From positions 1 to 12,524 of the forward strand of contig JBDSOC010000256.1 of assembly GCA_039915085.1 (NCBI GenBank): a DNA stretch of 12,524 nucleotides. Reading direction: 5' to 3'. The stretch comes from JACMLD01 sp039915085. Its GTDB lineage: Bacteria; Bacteroidota; Bacteroidia; Chitinophagales; Chitinophagaceae. Position numbers and translations under genes: made by a program. Of the stretch, positions 6,178 to 12,524 are shown piece by piece; within the stretch, counting starts at the first letter, position 1, and each line of letters begins with the position of its first letter. Below the pieces are notes generated by a model. The model made no database searches. It worked only from the letters and a program-made list of their open reading frames with translations, and was not told the origin of the DNA.

Positions 6178-8145
6178 TTAATCTAATTTTTTTCCATCCA
6201 GGAAAGTATTAAGTGTACTTATTTTACCTGTATTATTATCGTCAGCTTTTACTTCTAAGCTGCTGTAAAAATTTTCTGCAGGACTCACGGTGTTGTACAA
6301 TTCTAAATTGCGGCGGATGTATGCCGGCACAGTTTCAAACTCATTGTTGGTATCGGCTGCATTTACGTTGAACGACAGATTACGTAACTTCTGTATTCGT
6401 TCTGCAGCGCGAAGTTTTTGTTCCTCTGCTTCGTCCCGCATCGCGGGGTCTTCTGCAAAAAACATTTCTGGATGCTGAGTCTGTAGAGCCCAAGGCGCAT
6501 CCGCCGCTTTAGAAACTTCATCTTTAATCACCAATTGCATGTCGAAAGAAGGTTCTTCTTCTTTTTGAACCGACGGTTGAACTGGCAACTCTTGCAAGAC
6601 GGGTTGTTTCACAGGTGGAGTTGTGTGATCAGGAAGGCTGGAGTTATCCGCCGTCCGCGGTTCGGCATAAATATTGGAAGGCTTGGCCAAGTATCCTCCA
6701 CGCACTGCAGATGCAGGAGAATTATTTAAATTATTTGATGCTTGTTTGTTTGTGATTTCAGAGGAAGGTTCTGCAGGCGAAAAGTTATTAACTGGTGGTT
6801 GCGAATATACCAACTCCATATAGGTTGGCGCTTCTTTCTTCTCCACAGAATCCGTTTGATTGTCCACAGTAATTTTACTGTTGCTATTAGCAGTAAAATT
6901 CCCGGTTATTAACTTTGATGTTACCGGCTCTTCCATTAATACAGGCTGTAATGCTTCTTTTAAAGTGACGGGTGTTTCCGGTTGCTCTTTTACCAGTGAC
7001 AACACTTCTTTTTCCGCAGCAACAGCCTCTGGGGTATCTTCCACACGTTCATCCAACGGTAATGCAAACTGTTTGCTGGCAACCAGTTCATCCTTTTTTG
7101 TTTCGGTTTCCAGCATCATTACAATCTTTTCTTCCTTCTTAGGCGCTTCCTTTTTTGCAATTGGTTTTGTGAAAGGGTCCTTGTATTCAAAACCCGTAGC
7201 AATTAATGTAATTCCTATTTTATTACCCAATGCAGGATCATAGCCCAATCCAAGTATAACATCTGTTCCTTCACCGGCACGGCTCAGCAAATAATTCTGT
7301 ATAATTTCTACTTCGTCCATGGTGAACTCATGATCACCTTCAGAAGAATTGATATTAATAAGAATCCATTTGGCGCCACTGATATCGTTATCATTCAGCA
7401 ATGGTGAATTAAGTGCTTCTTCAATGGCTTTTTGCGCCCTGTCTTCTCCATCTGCCACTGCGTTTCCGAGTATGGCTACACCACCGTTTTTCATAACAGT
7501 GCAAACATCTGCAAAGTCAACATTTATCTGGCCGGTACTGTTGATAACATCCGTGATACATTTAGCTGCAGTTGCCAGTACATTATCTGCCTTGGCAAAC
7601 GCATCTTTCATCTTAAGGTTACCAAACTGGTGGCGCAGCTTATCATTGCTTATCACCAGCAGGGTATCTACATATTGTTTCATGGCCTGTATACCTTCTT
7701 CTGCCTGTAACTGCCTTTTTCTTCCTTCGTAAGAAAAAGGAGTGGTAACAATACCCACTGTAAGGATGCTCAGATCCTTACAAATTTTTGCAATGATAGG
7801 TCCGCCACCGGTACCGGTACCACCGCCCATACCTACAGTTATAAACGCCATTTTGGTATTCACTTCCAGGATACGTTTTATTTCTTCCAGGCTTTCTTCA
7901 CAAGCCTGTTTACCAATTTCAGGATTAGCGCCTGCACCCAATCCCTGTGTGAGGTGCGGTCCCAGCTGTATCTTATTGGGCACATTGCTTTGTGCAATGG
8001 CCTGTGCGTCTGTATTACAAATAATAAAATTGACGCCTTCGATATTCTGGCTGAACATGTGGTTTACTGCATTGCTGCCCCCGCCTCCAACACCTATTAC
8101 TTTAATAATAGAGGATTTTTCTTTTGGTAAATCAAAGTGTATCAT
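6178..8145 (-). CDS. ftsZ: Cell division protein FtsZ, long-linker Bacteroidota form
   Basis: The tubulin-like GTPase that assembles into the cytoplasmic Z ring at midcell. At 655 residues it is much longer than E. coli FtsZ (383). The GTPase core covers about 12-320: GVGGGGSNAVN (18-28), the tubulin signature GGGTGTGGGP (107-116), the T7 catalytic loop NVDFADV (208-214; D210 and D213), and GTDVILGLGYDP (293-304). Residues 321-560 are a Pro/Glu/Val-rich, probably disordered linker. The C-terminal block (PAYIRRNLELYN at 607-618 and NTFLDGKK at 646-653) is the conserved Bacteroidota tail that should bind FtsA. Oddities are the GG for AA in the signature and a hairpin repeat translated as DPAMRD (566-571). 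Last gene of the operon, 92 nt after ftsA, followed by a strong terminator. Confidence 0.97.
   Translation of the reverse strand: MIHFDLPKEKSSIIKVIGVGGGGSNAVNHMFSQNIEGVNFIICNTDAQAIAQSNVPNKIQLGPHLTQGLGAGANPEIGKQACEESLEEIKRILEVNTKMAFITVGMGGGTGTGGGPIIAKICKDLSILTVGIVTTPFSYEGRKRQLQAEEGIQAMKQYVDTLLVISNDKLRHQFGNLKMKDAFAKADNVLATAAKCITDVINSTGQINVDFADVCTVMKNGGVAILGNAVADGEDRAQKAIEEALNSPLLNDNDISGAKWILININSSEGDHEFTMDEVEIIQNYLLSRAGEGTDVILGLGYDPALGNKIGITLIATGFEYKDPFTKPIAKKEAPKKEEKIVMMLETETKKDELVASKQFALPLDERVEDTPEAVAAEKEVLSLVKEQPETPVTLKEALQPVLMEEPVTSKLITGNFTANSNSKITVDNQTDSVEKKEAPTYMELVYSQPPVNNFSPAEPSSEITNKQASNNLNNSPASAVRGGYLAKPSNIYAEPRTADNSSLPDHTTPPVKQPVLQELPVQPSVQKEEEPSFDMQLVIKDEVSKAADAPWALQTQHPEMFFAEDPAMRDEAEEQKLRAAERIQKLRNLSFNVNAADTNNEFETVPAYIRRNLELYNTVSPAENFYSSLEVKADDNNTGKISTLNTFLDGKKLD
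6432..6450 (-). repeat. GC-rich palindromic repeat inside ftsZ
   Basis: On the plus strand CGTCCCGC, ATC, GCGGGGTC: the stem CCCGC/GCGGG (6435-6439 and 6443-6447) with a 3-nt loop, in an otherwise AT-rich gene. It encodes residues 566-571 (DPAMRD) of the FtsZ C-terminal region. Its flanks (CGTCCCG...CGGG-TC) match a second palindrome in murC at 12209-12228, suggesting one repeat family. Confidence 0.55.
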
Positions 8146-8163
8146 AATTAGTAATTATTTTGA

Positions 8164-8237
8164 ATTATGAATTTTAAATTTTGAATTACGGCCATTCGGC
8201 AAAGATGTTTTAAAATTCAAAATTTATAATTTAAAAT
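8164..8237. repeat. Imperfect inverted repeat filling the ftsA-ftsZ spacer
   Basis: Arms 8164-8187 and 8214-8237 are complementary at 21 of 24 positions plus one G/T wobble; the inner 13 nt (TAAATTTTGAATT at 8175-8187 and its complement at 8214-8226) are perfect. The 26-nt loop contains a second small hairpin, GCC-ATTC-GGC (8191-8200). The right arm ends exactly at the ftsA stop codon and the left arm ends 18 nt from the ftsZ ATG. In the polycistronic RNA this could affect processing or ftsZ translation; low-complexity AT repeats could also arise without function. Confidence 0.6.
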
Positions 8238-9671
8238 TTATAAATGTTTATCTTCTTCCTCTTTAAACAGGTCAATCAGCCCATCTTTAAATTTGCCCCA
8301 GAAATCCTTCATACTTTTCCTGTTAGTGATCTTCTCTGCTATAATTATTTCTTCTTCTTCATCCACTGGCTGCAATTCTTCCTGTACCTGCTTCAGGTTA
8401 TCCGGCACTTCCACTTTTATATGCGCTGTTTCAAATTGCTTGCGGTTATGCTCATAATCATCATATCCTTTTAATATAAGGCCAATACAGGTAGAATATG
8501 TTGGCTTGGCCAGTTCGTCAATATGTCCACCGGCCAGGTGTTCTGTAGGAAAACCAATGCGCGCATTTAAACCAGTTACATACTCTGTTAATTGTATCAG
8601 GTGTTTTAACTGCGATCCGCCACCGGTTAATACAATGCCACCATTCAGCATGCGGTTATCCATACCTACCTGCTTAAGGTGATAAGAAACAAAATCCATT
8701 ATTTCGCTCATTCTTGCCTGTACAATATTGGCCAGGTTTTTTACACTGATTTCTTTGGCAGGCATACCGCGCAAACCCGGAATTGTAATAAAAGCATTTG
8801 CTTTGGCTTCGTTGGACAAAGCTGAACCAAACTGAACTTTCATTTGCTCAGCCTGTGTTTTCAATACCCCCAGGCCGGTTTTTATATCATTGGTAATGTT
8901 TTCTCCGCCAAATGGAATAACTGCAGTATGCTTTAAAATACCTTCGTAGAAAACAGCCAAATCGGTTGTACCACCACCGATGTCTACAATGGCTACGCCG
9001 GCTTCCAAGTCTTCCTGGCCCATTACCGCACTGGCGGAAGCCAATGGCTGCAATACCAAATCTTTGGTGATAAGATTACTCTTTTCTACAGCACGGTTAA
9101 TATTCCGGATGGCATTTTTATCGCCGGTTATAATATGAAAATTGGCGCCCACTTTTACGCCTCCATAACCAATCGGGTTAGGTATGTTCTGAAAATTATC
9201 AACAGTAAATTCCTGTGGTATAACATCTATGATTTGATCTCCTGCAGGAATATAAGTTTTAAACTGATCTGCTATCAGCTGATCAATTTCACGCTGGGTA
9301 ATTTCTTCATTGGTATCCTGGCGCACAATATCGCCACGTGTTTGCAGGCTTTTAATATGATGACCGGCTATACCAACATACACTTCTTTAAATTCAATAC
9401 CTGTATTTGATGCCATACAGTTATCAAGTGCGGCCCGGATAGCTTTAATGGTTTCATCAATATTTAATACCTGTCCATGTTTTACACCATTGCTGTTGGC
9501 GCGGCCAAATCCTACTATCTCCAGTTTACCATATTCATTCTTGCGGCCGGCAATACATGCAATTTTTGTAGTTCCAATATCAAGTCCTACTATAATTGGG
9601 TTCTCATTTTCAGCGGGGGTTTTTGCGGGGTTCCTGGCAGCCCCCGTTATATTTGGTTGTTCAATGTTCAT
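8238..9671 (-). CDS. ftsA: Cell division protein FtsA
   Basis: The actin-fold ATPase that anchors FtsZ filaments to the inner membrane. The 477-residue protein shows phosphate-1 VGLDIGTTKI (28-37), the 1C-domain region around KEVYVGIAGHHI (95-106), phosphate-2 VAIVDIGGGTTDL (226-238), and the adenosine motif IVLTGGGSQL (346-355). An acidic stretch (436-446, EEEEEIII) leads to a C-terminal amphipathic helix (FWGKFKDGLIDLFK, 457-470) that fits the membrane-targeting sequence. The first 24 residues are a polar extension; the ATG at 9669-9671 is chosen as the furthest upstream, but a later start cannot be excluded. The gene follows ftsQ by 68 nt and precedes ftsZ, the usual partner order. No Shine-Dalgarno is visible, common in this phylum. 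Confidence 0.97.
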   Translation of the reverse strand: MNIEQPNITGAARNPAKTPAENENPIIVGLDIGTTKIACIAGRKNEYGKLEIVGFGRANSNGVKHGQVLNIDETIKAIRAALDNCMASNTGIEFKEVYVGIAGHHIKSLQTRGDIVRQDTNEEITQREIDQLIADQFKTYIPAGDQIIDVIPQEFTVDNFQNIPNPIGYGGVKVGANFHIITGDKNAIRNINRAVEKSNLITKDLVLQPLASASAVMGQEDLEAGVAIVDIGGGTTDLAVFYEGILKHTAVIPFGGENITNDIKTGLGVLKTQAEQMKVQFGSALSNEAKANAFITIPGLRGMPAKEISVKNLANIVQARMSEIMDFVSYHLKQVGMDNRMLNGGIVLTGGGSQLKHLIQLTEYVTGLNARIGFPTEHLAGGHIDELAKPTYSTCIGLILKGYDDYEHNRKQFETAHIKVEVPDNLKQVQEELQPVDEEEEIIIAEKITNRKSMKDFWGKFKDGLIDLFKEEEDKHL

Positions 9672-9739
9672 AGATGTATGTTGTTTTTAGTTGTTAATGT
9701 TTTATCATTGGTCGCAATCAATTCCGGTTTATGTTTTTT

Positions 9740-10810
9740 TTAACCATTGGGTTGCTTCATAACTGCTTTTGGTTTATTCTTTTTGGGAGGCAGCACTGCC
9801 CGGCTTTTTAAAGGTGTTGGATGAGTTAAGGATGGAACATGATTAAACGAATCTTTTGACGACGCATTTCTTTGTCGTTCCTTTAAAATCGTTAAAGTTG
9901 GCGCAGGCGCATCATTTGCAACAATATTATTATCCACCATTGTGGATACCGTATCATATGGCAATTGCTTTGATGCCCCGATTAATTTCTCAATATTTTT
10001 TAATGCCTGTAATGAATCAATCTTACCGGCTGTTCCTTTTTTTGTGGCAACCACCTGTTTATCATACTGAACATTGATAACACTGTATTTATCCAGTCCA
10101 ACCTTAGCCCCTACTTGCTGATAAAATAAAAACAAACGGTGAAATTTTTGTTCATAATCAGTTCCATCTCCAAATACAATGGTATGCCTGCCTATCACCG
10201 GAATCATTTCAAAAGTTCTGTAAGGCGTAATATCAATTTGTCCTATTTGTGCCATCCAGAATGGATTGGCAAGAATAAACGGGCTCATTTGTTTAATCTG
10301 ATCCATCAGGATACTGTCTGCACCATACAGCGTTTCCTTATCAGCTGGAAAATTGCTGTAAACAGGCAGCTTAACAGTCATCCTGTTACTCAGAGGCAGC
10401 CTTTTACCGCTGCTGTCAATATAAAAGCTGTTGCCGTTAACGGTAAATATTCTTGCTACCGGCGACCTTTCCTCAATGGTTACACGCAATACCCCATTGT
10501 TATCAAAAAACAACTGCGCATCCTTTATCCAGACATTTTGTTCAATGGAAGCTTCTATTTTTTTCAGATCAAAAGAAACCAGCAACTTACCCTTCGGCGG
10601 GTTGCTTTTATCCGGGGCAATAATATTCATTACAGCCTGCTTGTTTAAAAAGAATAAGTCACTCTTACCATTAATAGTAATATTTACGCCATTGCAGATT
10701 TTATGGTTCTTTTTATTAATAGCCGCAATCAGCAATACCAATAATACACCGCCTGCCACTATTGCCAGTGACAGGAAAAGTATTTTTTTGATATTATCTT
10801 TGAAACTCAT
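9740..10810 (-). CDS. ftsQ: Cell division protein FtsQ (DivIB)
   Basis: Bitopic inner-membrane divisome protein. A short cytoplasmic end (1-10) precedes one transmembrane helix (about 11-31), then a periplasmic part with a POTRA-like region (about 40-115, including VWIKDAQLFFDNNGVLRVTIEERSPVARI) and a beta domain ending in YSVINVQYDKQVVATKKG (242-259). The last 100 residues (about 257-356) are a basic, Pro/Ser/Thr-rich, probably disordered tail; with 356 residues it is longer than I expect for the family. FtsQ links early and late divisome proteins. Identification rests on topology, the RSPVARI and INVQYD motifs, and position between murC and ftsA. The gap to murC is only two bases, implying translational coupling. 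Confidence 0.9.
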   Translation of the reverse strand: MSFKDNIKKILFLSLAIVAGGVLLVLLIAAINKKNHKICNGVNITINGKSDLFFLNKQAVMNIIAPDKSNPPKGKLLVSFDLKKIEASIEQNVWIKDAQLFFDNNGVLRVTIEERSPVARIFTVNGNSFYIDSSGKRLPLSNRMTVKLPVYSNFPADKETLYGADSILMDQIKQMSPFILANPFWMAQIGQIDITPYRTFEMIPVIGRHTIVFGDGTDYEQKFHRLFLFYQQVGAKVGLDKYSVINVQYDKQVVATKKGTAGKIDSLQALKNIEKLIGASKQLPYDTVSTMVDNNIVANDAPAPTLTILKERQRNASSKDSFNHVPSLTHPTPLKSRAVLPPKKNKPKAVMKQPNG

Positions 10811-10812
10811 TT

Positions 10813-12273
10813 TTATCTTTTTTCCAGTATTTCTTTTATGGGCTGTACAAGTGCGTCAATATCGCCGGCTCCTGCTGTTATCAGTACTTCAGTAAATTCA
10901 TTGTTCAGGCCCGGTACAAATTTTTCTTTTATATACTTCAACAATTCCTCTTTACTTACACTTCGTTTATTTTCATTTTTCATCCTGCTCAGAATGCTGT
11001 TGCTGCTTACCCCTTCTATTGCCAGTTCCCGCGCCGGGTAAATGGGCAATAACAATACTTCGTCGGCCAAATCAAGACTTTCAGCAAACCCATCGGCCAG
11101 ATCCTTTGTTCTGGAAAACAAATGGGGCTGAAAAATAACCGTGCATTTTTTCCCGCTGAACAAAGCTTTCGCGCCACCAATCAATGCTTTCAGCTCTGCG
11201 GGATGGTGCGCATAATCATCAATAAAAATTACCTCACCCCGACCCTCTCCAAGGGGAGAGGGAGGAAGAATGTATTCGAACCTTCTTTTTATTCCTTTAA
11301 AAGAGGCTACTGCCGCTTTAATTTTTTCATGTTCAATTTCCAGCAAATGTGCCGTTGTAACAGCAGCCACAGCATTTTCTACATTGTGCATGCCACCCAT
11401 ATGCAATACCACGTCAGCCAGCATAGTGTCTTTCATCATAACATCAAATTCATACCCGCCATTTATCATCCGTATATTGGCAGCATAGCTATCTGCACTG
11501 TTGTTTTGCTGGCTGTAAGTAAAATGCCTGTCAGCTTTTAATTCACCTCCACGTTTTAATCCGAACTTATTTATTAATACACCACCTTTTTTTACTTTTG
11601 ATCCAAATGACACAAATGCATCCTGCAATGCCTCTTCGGTTCCATAGATATCCAGGTGATCGGCATCCATAGAACTGATAATGGCTATATCCGGGCTCAG
11701 TTGTAAAAAACTCCTGTCATATTCATCTGCCTCAATTACACATACATTGCGTTCATTACTCCAGAAATTGGTATTATAATTCACTGAAATACCACCCAGG
11801 AAGGCATTGCAACCATAACCGGTATCACGCAGCAAATGTGCAATCATGGTGGTTATAGTTGTTTTACCATGTGTGCCACCGATACATATATTAAAAGAAC
11901 TTTTGCTGATAATACCCAATACCTCACTTCTTTTCAATATTTCAAAACCATGTTCTTTGAACCATGCCATCTCCTTATGGTCTTTGGGTACTGCGGGTGT
12001 ATATACCACCAGCTTCACATCTTTTGGTATCAGCGCTGTATTGTCTTCATAATGTATTGCTATACCTTCTGCTTCCAGTTTTTTTGTAAGCGGTGTGGCG
12101 GTTTTATCATAGCCGCTTACCGCATAACCCCCTGATATAAAATACCTGGCCAATGCACTCATACCAATACCGCCAATGCCAATGAAATAAATACCTCCAG
12201 CCCCCGCCCGTCCCGGCAAGGCCGGGTCTGAAGTGGAGTTGAAAAGATCATCTATCGTGTTTATCTGTGCCAT
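10813..12273 (-). CDS. murC: UDP-N-acetylmuramate--L-alanine ligase MurC
   Basis: Cytosolic ATP-dependent ligase that adds L-alanine to UDP-MurNAc, the first step of stem-peptide synthesis. The 486-residue protein has the nucleotide-sugar loop GIGGIGMSALA (32-42), the P-loop GGTHGKTT (132-139), EADEYDRSFL (181-190), DADHLDIYG (203-211), HNVENAVAA (296-304), DDYAHHP (352-358) and FQPHLFSRTKD (381-391), covering all three Mur ligase domains. Two segments are unusual. Residues 16-27 (DPALPGRAGAGG), just before the Rossmann start, and residues 337-347 (PPSPLGEGRGE), between RRFEY and the third domain, are encoded by GC-rich palindromic repeats. Both keep the frame and sit at domain edges, so the enzyme is probably functional. 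It follows murG by 112 nt and is followed by ftsQ after two bases. Confidence 0.97.
   Translation of the reverse strand: MAQINTIDDLFNSTSDPALPGRAGAGGIYFIGIGGIGMSALARYFISGGYAVSGYDKTATPLTKKLEAEGIAIHYEDNTALIPKDVKLVVYTPAVPKDHKEMAWFKEHGFEILKRSEVLGIISKSSFNICIGGTHGKTTITTMIAHLLRDTGYGCNAFLGGISVNYNTNFWSNERNVCVIEADEYDRSFLQLSPDIAIISSMDADHLDIYGTEEALQDAFVSFGSKVKKGGVLINKFGLKRGGELKADRHFTYSQQNNSADSYAANIRMINGGYEFDVMMKDTMLADVVLHMGGMHNVENAVAAVTTAHLLEIEHEKIKAAVASFKGIKRRFEYILPPSPLGEGRGEVIFIDDYAHHPAELKALIGGAKALFSGKKCTVIFQPHLFSRTKDLADGFAESLDLADEVLLLPIYPARELAIEGVSSNSILSRMKNENKRSVSKEELLKYIKEKFVPGLNNEFTEVLITAGAGDIDALVQPIKEILEKR
11232..11265 (-). repeat. Palindromic repeat inserted in frame within murC
   Basis: CCCTCTCC (11243-11250), loop AAGG, GGAGAGGG (11255-11262) is a perfect 8-bp stem, preceded by CCTCACCCCGA. 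Repeats of the form CTCACCCC...CTCTCC..GGAGAGGG are, to my recollection, scattered through many Bacteroidota genomes, normally between genes. Here it is translated as PPSPLGEGRGE (337-347), making the linker before DDYAHHP about seven residues longer than in usual MurC. Confidence 0.7.
12209..12228 (-). repeat. GC-rich palindromic repeat near the start of murC
   Basis: On the plus strand CGTCCCGGC, AAG, GCCGGGTC: a perfect 6-bp stem CCCGGC/GCCGGG (12212-12217 and 12221-12226). It encodes DPALPGR (16-22), and the adjacent G/C-rich DNA encodes AGAGG up to the normal MurC start of homology. It shares flanking bases with the ftsZ palindrome at 6432-6450 while the stem differs on both arms. Confidence 0.55.
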
Positions 12274-12385
12274 TTATTCTGTGCTTCGTATATATGTACT
12301 TCAATTTTTTTCAATTCTTTCGCCACTGGGAAAAGAGGTTTTCACAGGGGTAAGGGAAGTGATTAACCTTTTAATTCCCAACCAA

Positions 12386-12524
12386 TCAACCAATCAGCTT
12401 CACTTTATTAATCAATTGCAAAATTTCTGCAGCAATTCTTTTATCAGCATCTGTAACCGCCAGCTTTGCTATGTTCTCCTTTAATGTGTGCTGTTGCTGT
12501 TCATCTTTTACCAATCCTATTACC
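12386..12524 (-). CDS. murG: MurG C-terminal end (partial, runs off the window)
   Basis: The last 45 codons of a minus-strand gene, ending in TGA at 12386-12388. The translation begins VIGLVKDEQQQHTLKENIAK and continues with a LAVTDADKRIAAEILQLI segment, two helices resembling the C-terminus of MurG, the membrane-associated glycosyltransferase that adds GlcNAc to lipid I to give lipid II. The piece carries no catalytic motif, so the call rests on helix pattern and on the standard murG-murC-ftsQ-ftsA-ftsZ order. No terminator lies in the 112-nt gap to murC (only a weak 5-bp hairpin at 12330-12343), so read-through into murC is likely. Confidence 0.75.
   Translation of the reverse strand, partial: VIGLVKDEQQQHTLKENIAKLAVTDADKRIAAEILQLINKVKLIG

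Noticed and set aside
6860..7732. Plus-strand open frames opposite ftsZ, and similar frames opposite ftsA, ftsQ and murC
   Set aside because: They are antisense shadows of well-supported genes, with low-complexity Ser/Leu-rich translations and no recognisable motifs.
12310..12360. Possible degenerate copy of the CTCACCCC-type repeat between murG and murC
   Set aside because: CTTACCCCTGTG...CCTCTTTTCCC on the minus strand only loosely recalls the murC repeat and lacks its stem; similarity could be chance.
1..12524. CRISPR array, prophage, defence island, tRNA or rRNA genes
   Set aside because: No regularly spaced repeats, phage structural genes, cas-like proteins or cloverleaf/rRNA sequences were seen; the four REP copies are irregularly spaced and vary in orientation.

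Overview
The window looks like chromosomal DNA from a member of the Bacteroidota, most likely the Chitinophagaceae or a close relative. The evidence is the minus-strand gene order murG-murC-ftsQ-ftsA-ftsZ with no ddl between murC and ftsQ, an FtsZ with a very long linker and a C-terminal end of the Bacteroidota type (PAYIRRNLELYN, then NTFLDGKK), AT-rich DNA, and starts without clear Shine-Dalgarno sequences. The family placement is inference from protein style, not from a search.

Positions 1-972 are a mobile-repeat island. A REP-associated tyrosine transposase (RAYT, HUH Y1 family) at 303-917 is surrounded by four copies of a 24-nt palindromic repeat (10-33, 128-151, 182-205, 945-968). One copy is inverted and carries a compensatory base-pair change. 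Positions 1041-5967 are accessory or housekeeping genes: a metzincin-type zinc protease without a signal peptide, a two-gene ABC exporter, a small exported protein of unknown function, a TIGR01777-type NAD(P)-dependent epimerase on the minus strand, and a stand-alone degenerate GHKL ATPase-like protein.

Positions 6178-12524 are the 3' half of the division and cell-wall (dcw) cluster, read on the minus strand from a truncated murG through murC, ftsQ, ftsA and ftsZ, and closed by a strong intrinsic terminator at 6084-6117. MurG and MurC make lipid II and UDP-MurNAc-L-Ala. FtsQ is the membrane-anchored divisome organiser, FtsA the membrane anchor of the Z ring, and FtsZ the ring itself.

I did not find a clear new multi-gene system such as a defence island, CRISPR array or phage. 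The most interesting signals are short palindromic repeats: the RAYT/REP family in the first kilobase, and three GC-rich hairpin repeats inside essential dcw genes, one in ftsZ and two in murC, that are translated in frame. Other points worth a look are an imperfect 24-nt inverted repeat filling most of the ftsA-ftsZ spacer, an altered FtsZ tubulin signature, and the cytosolic-looking metzincin.
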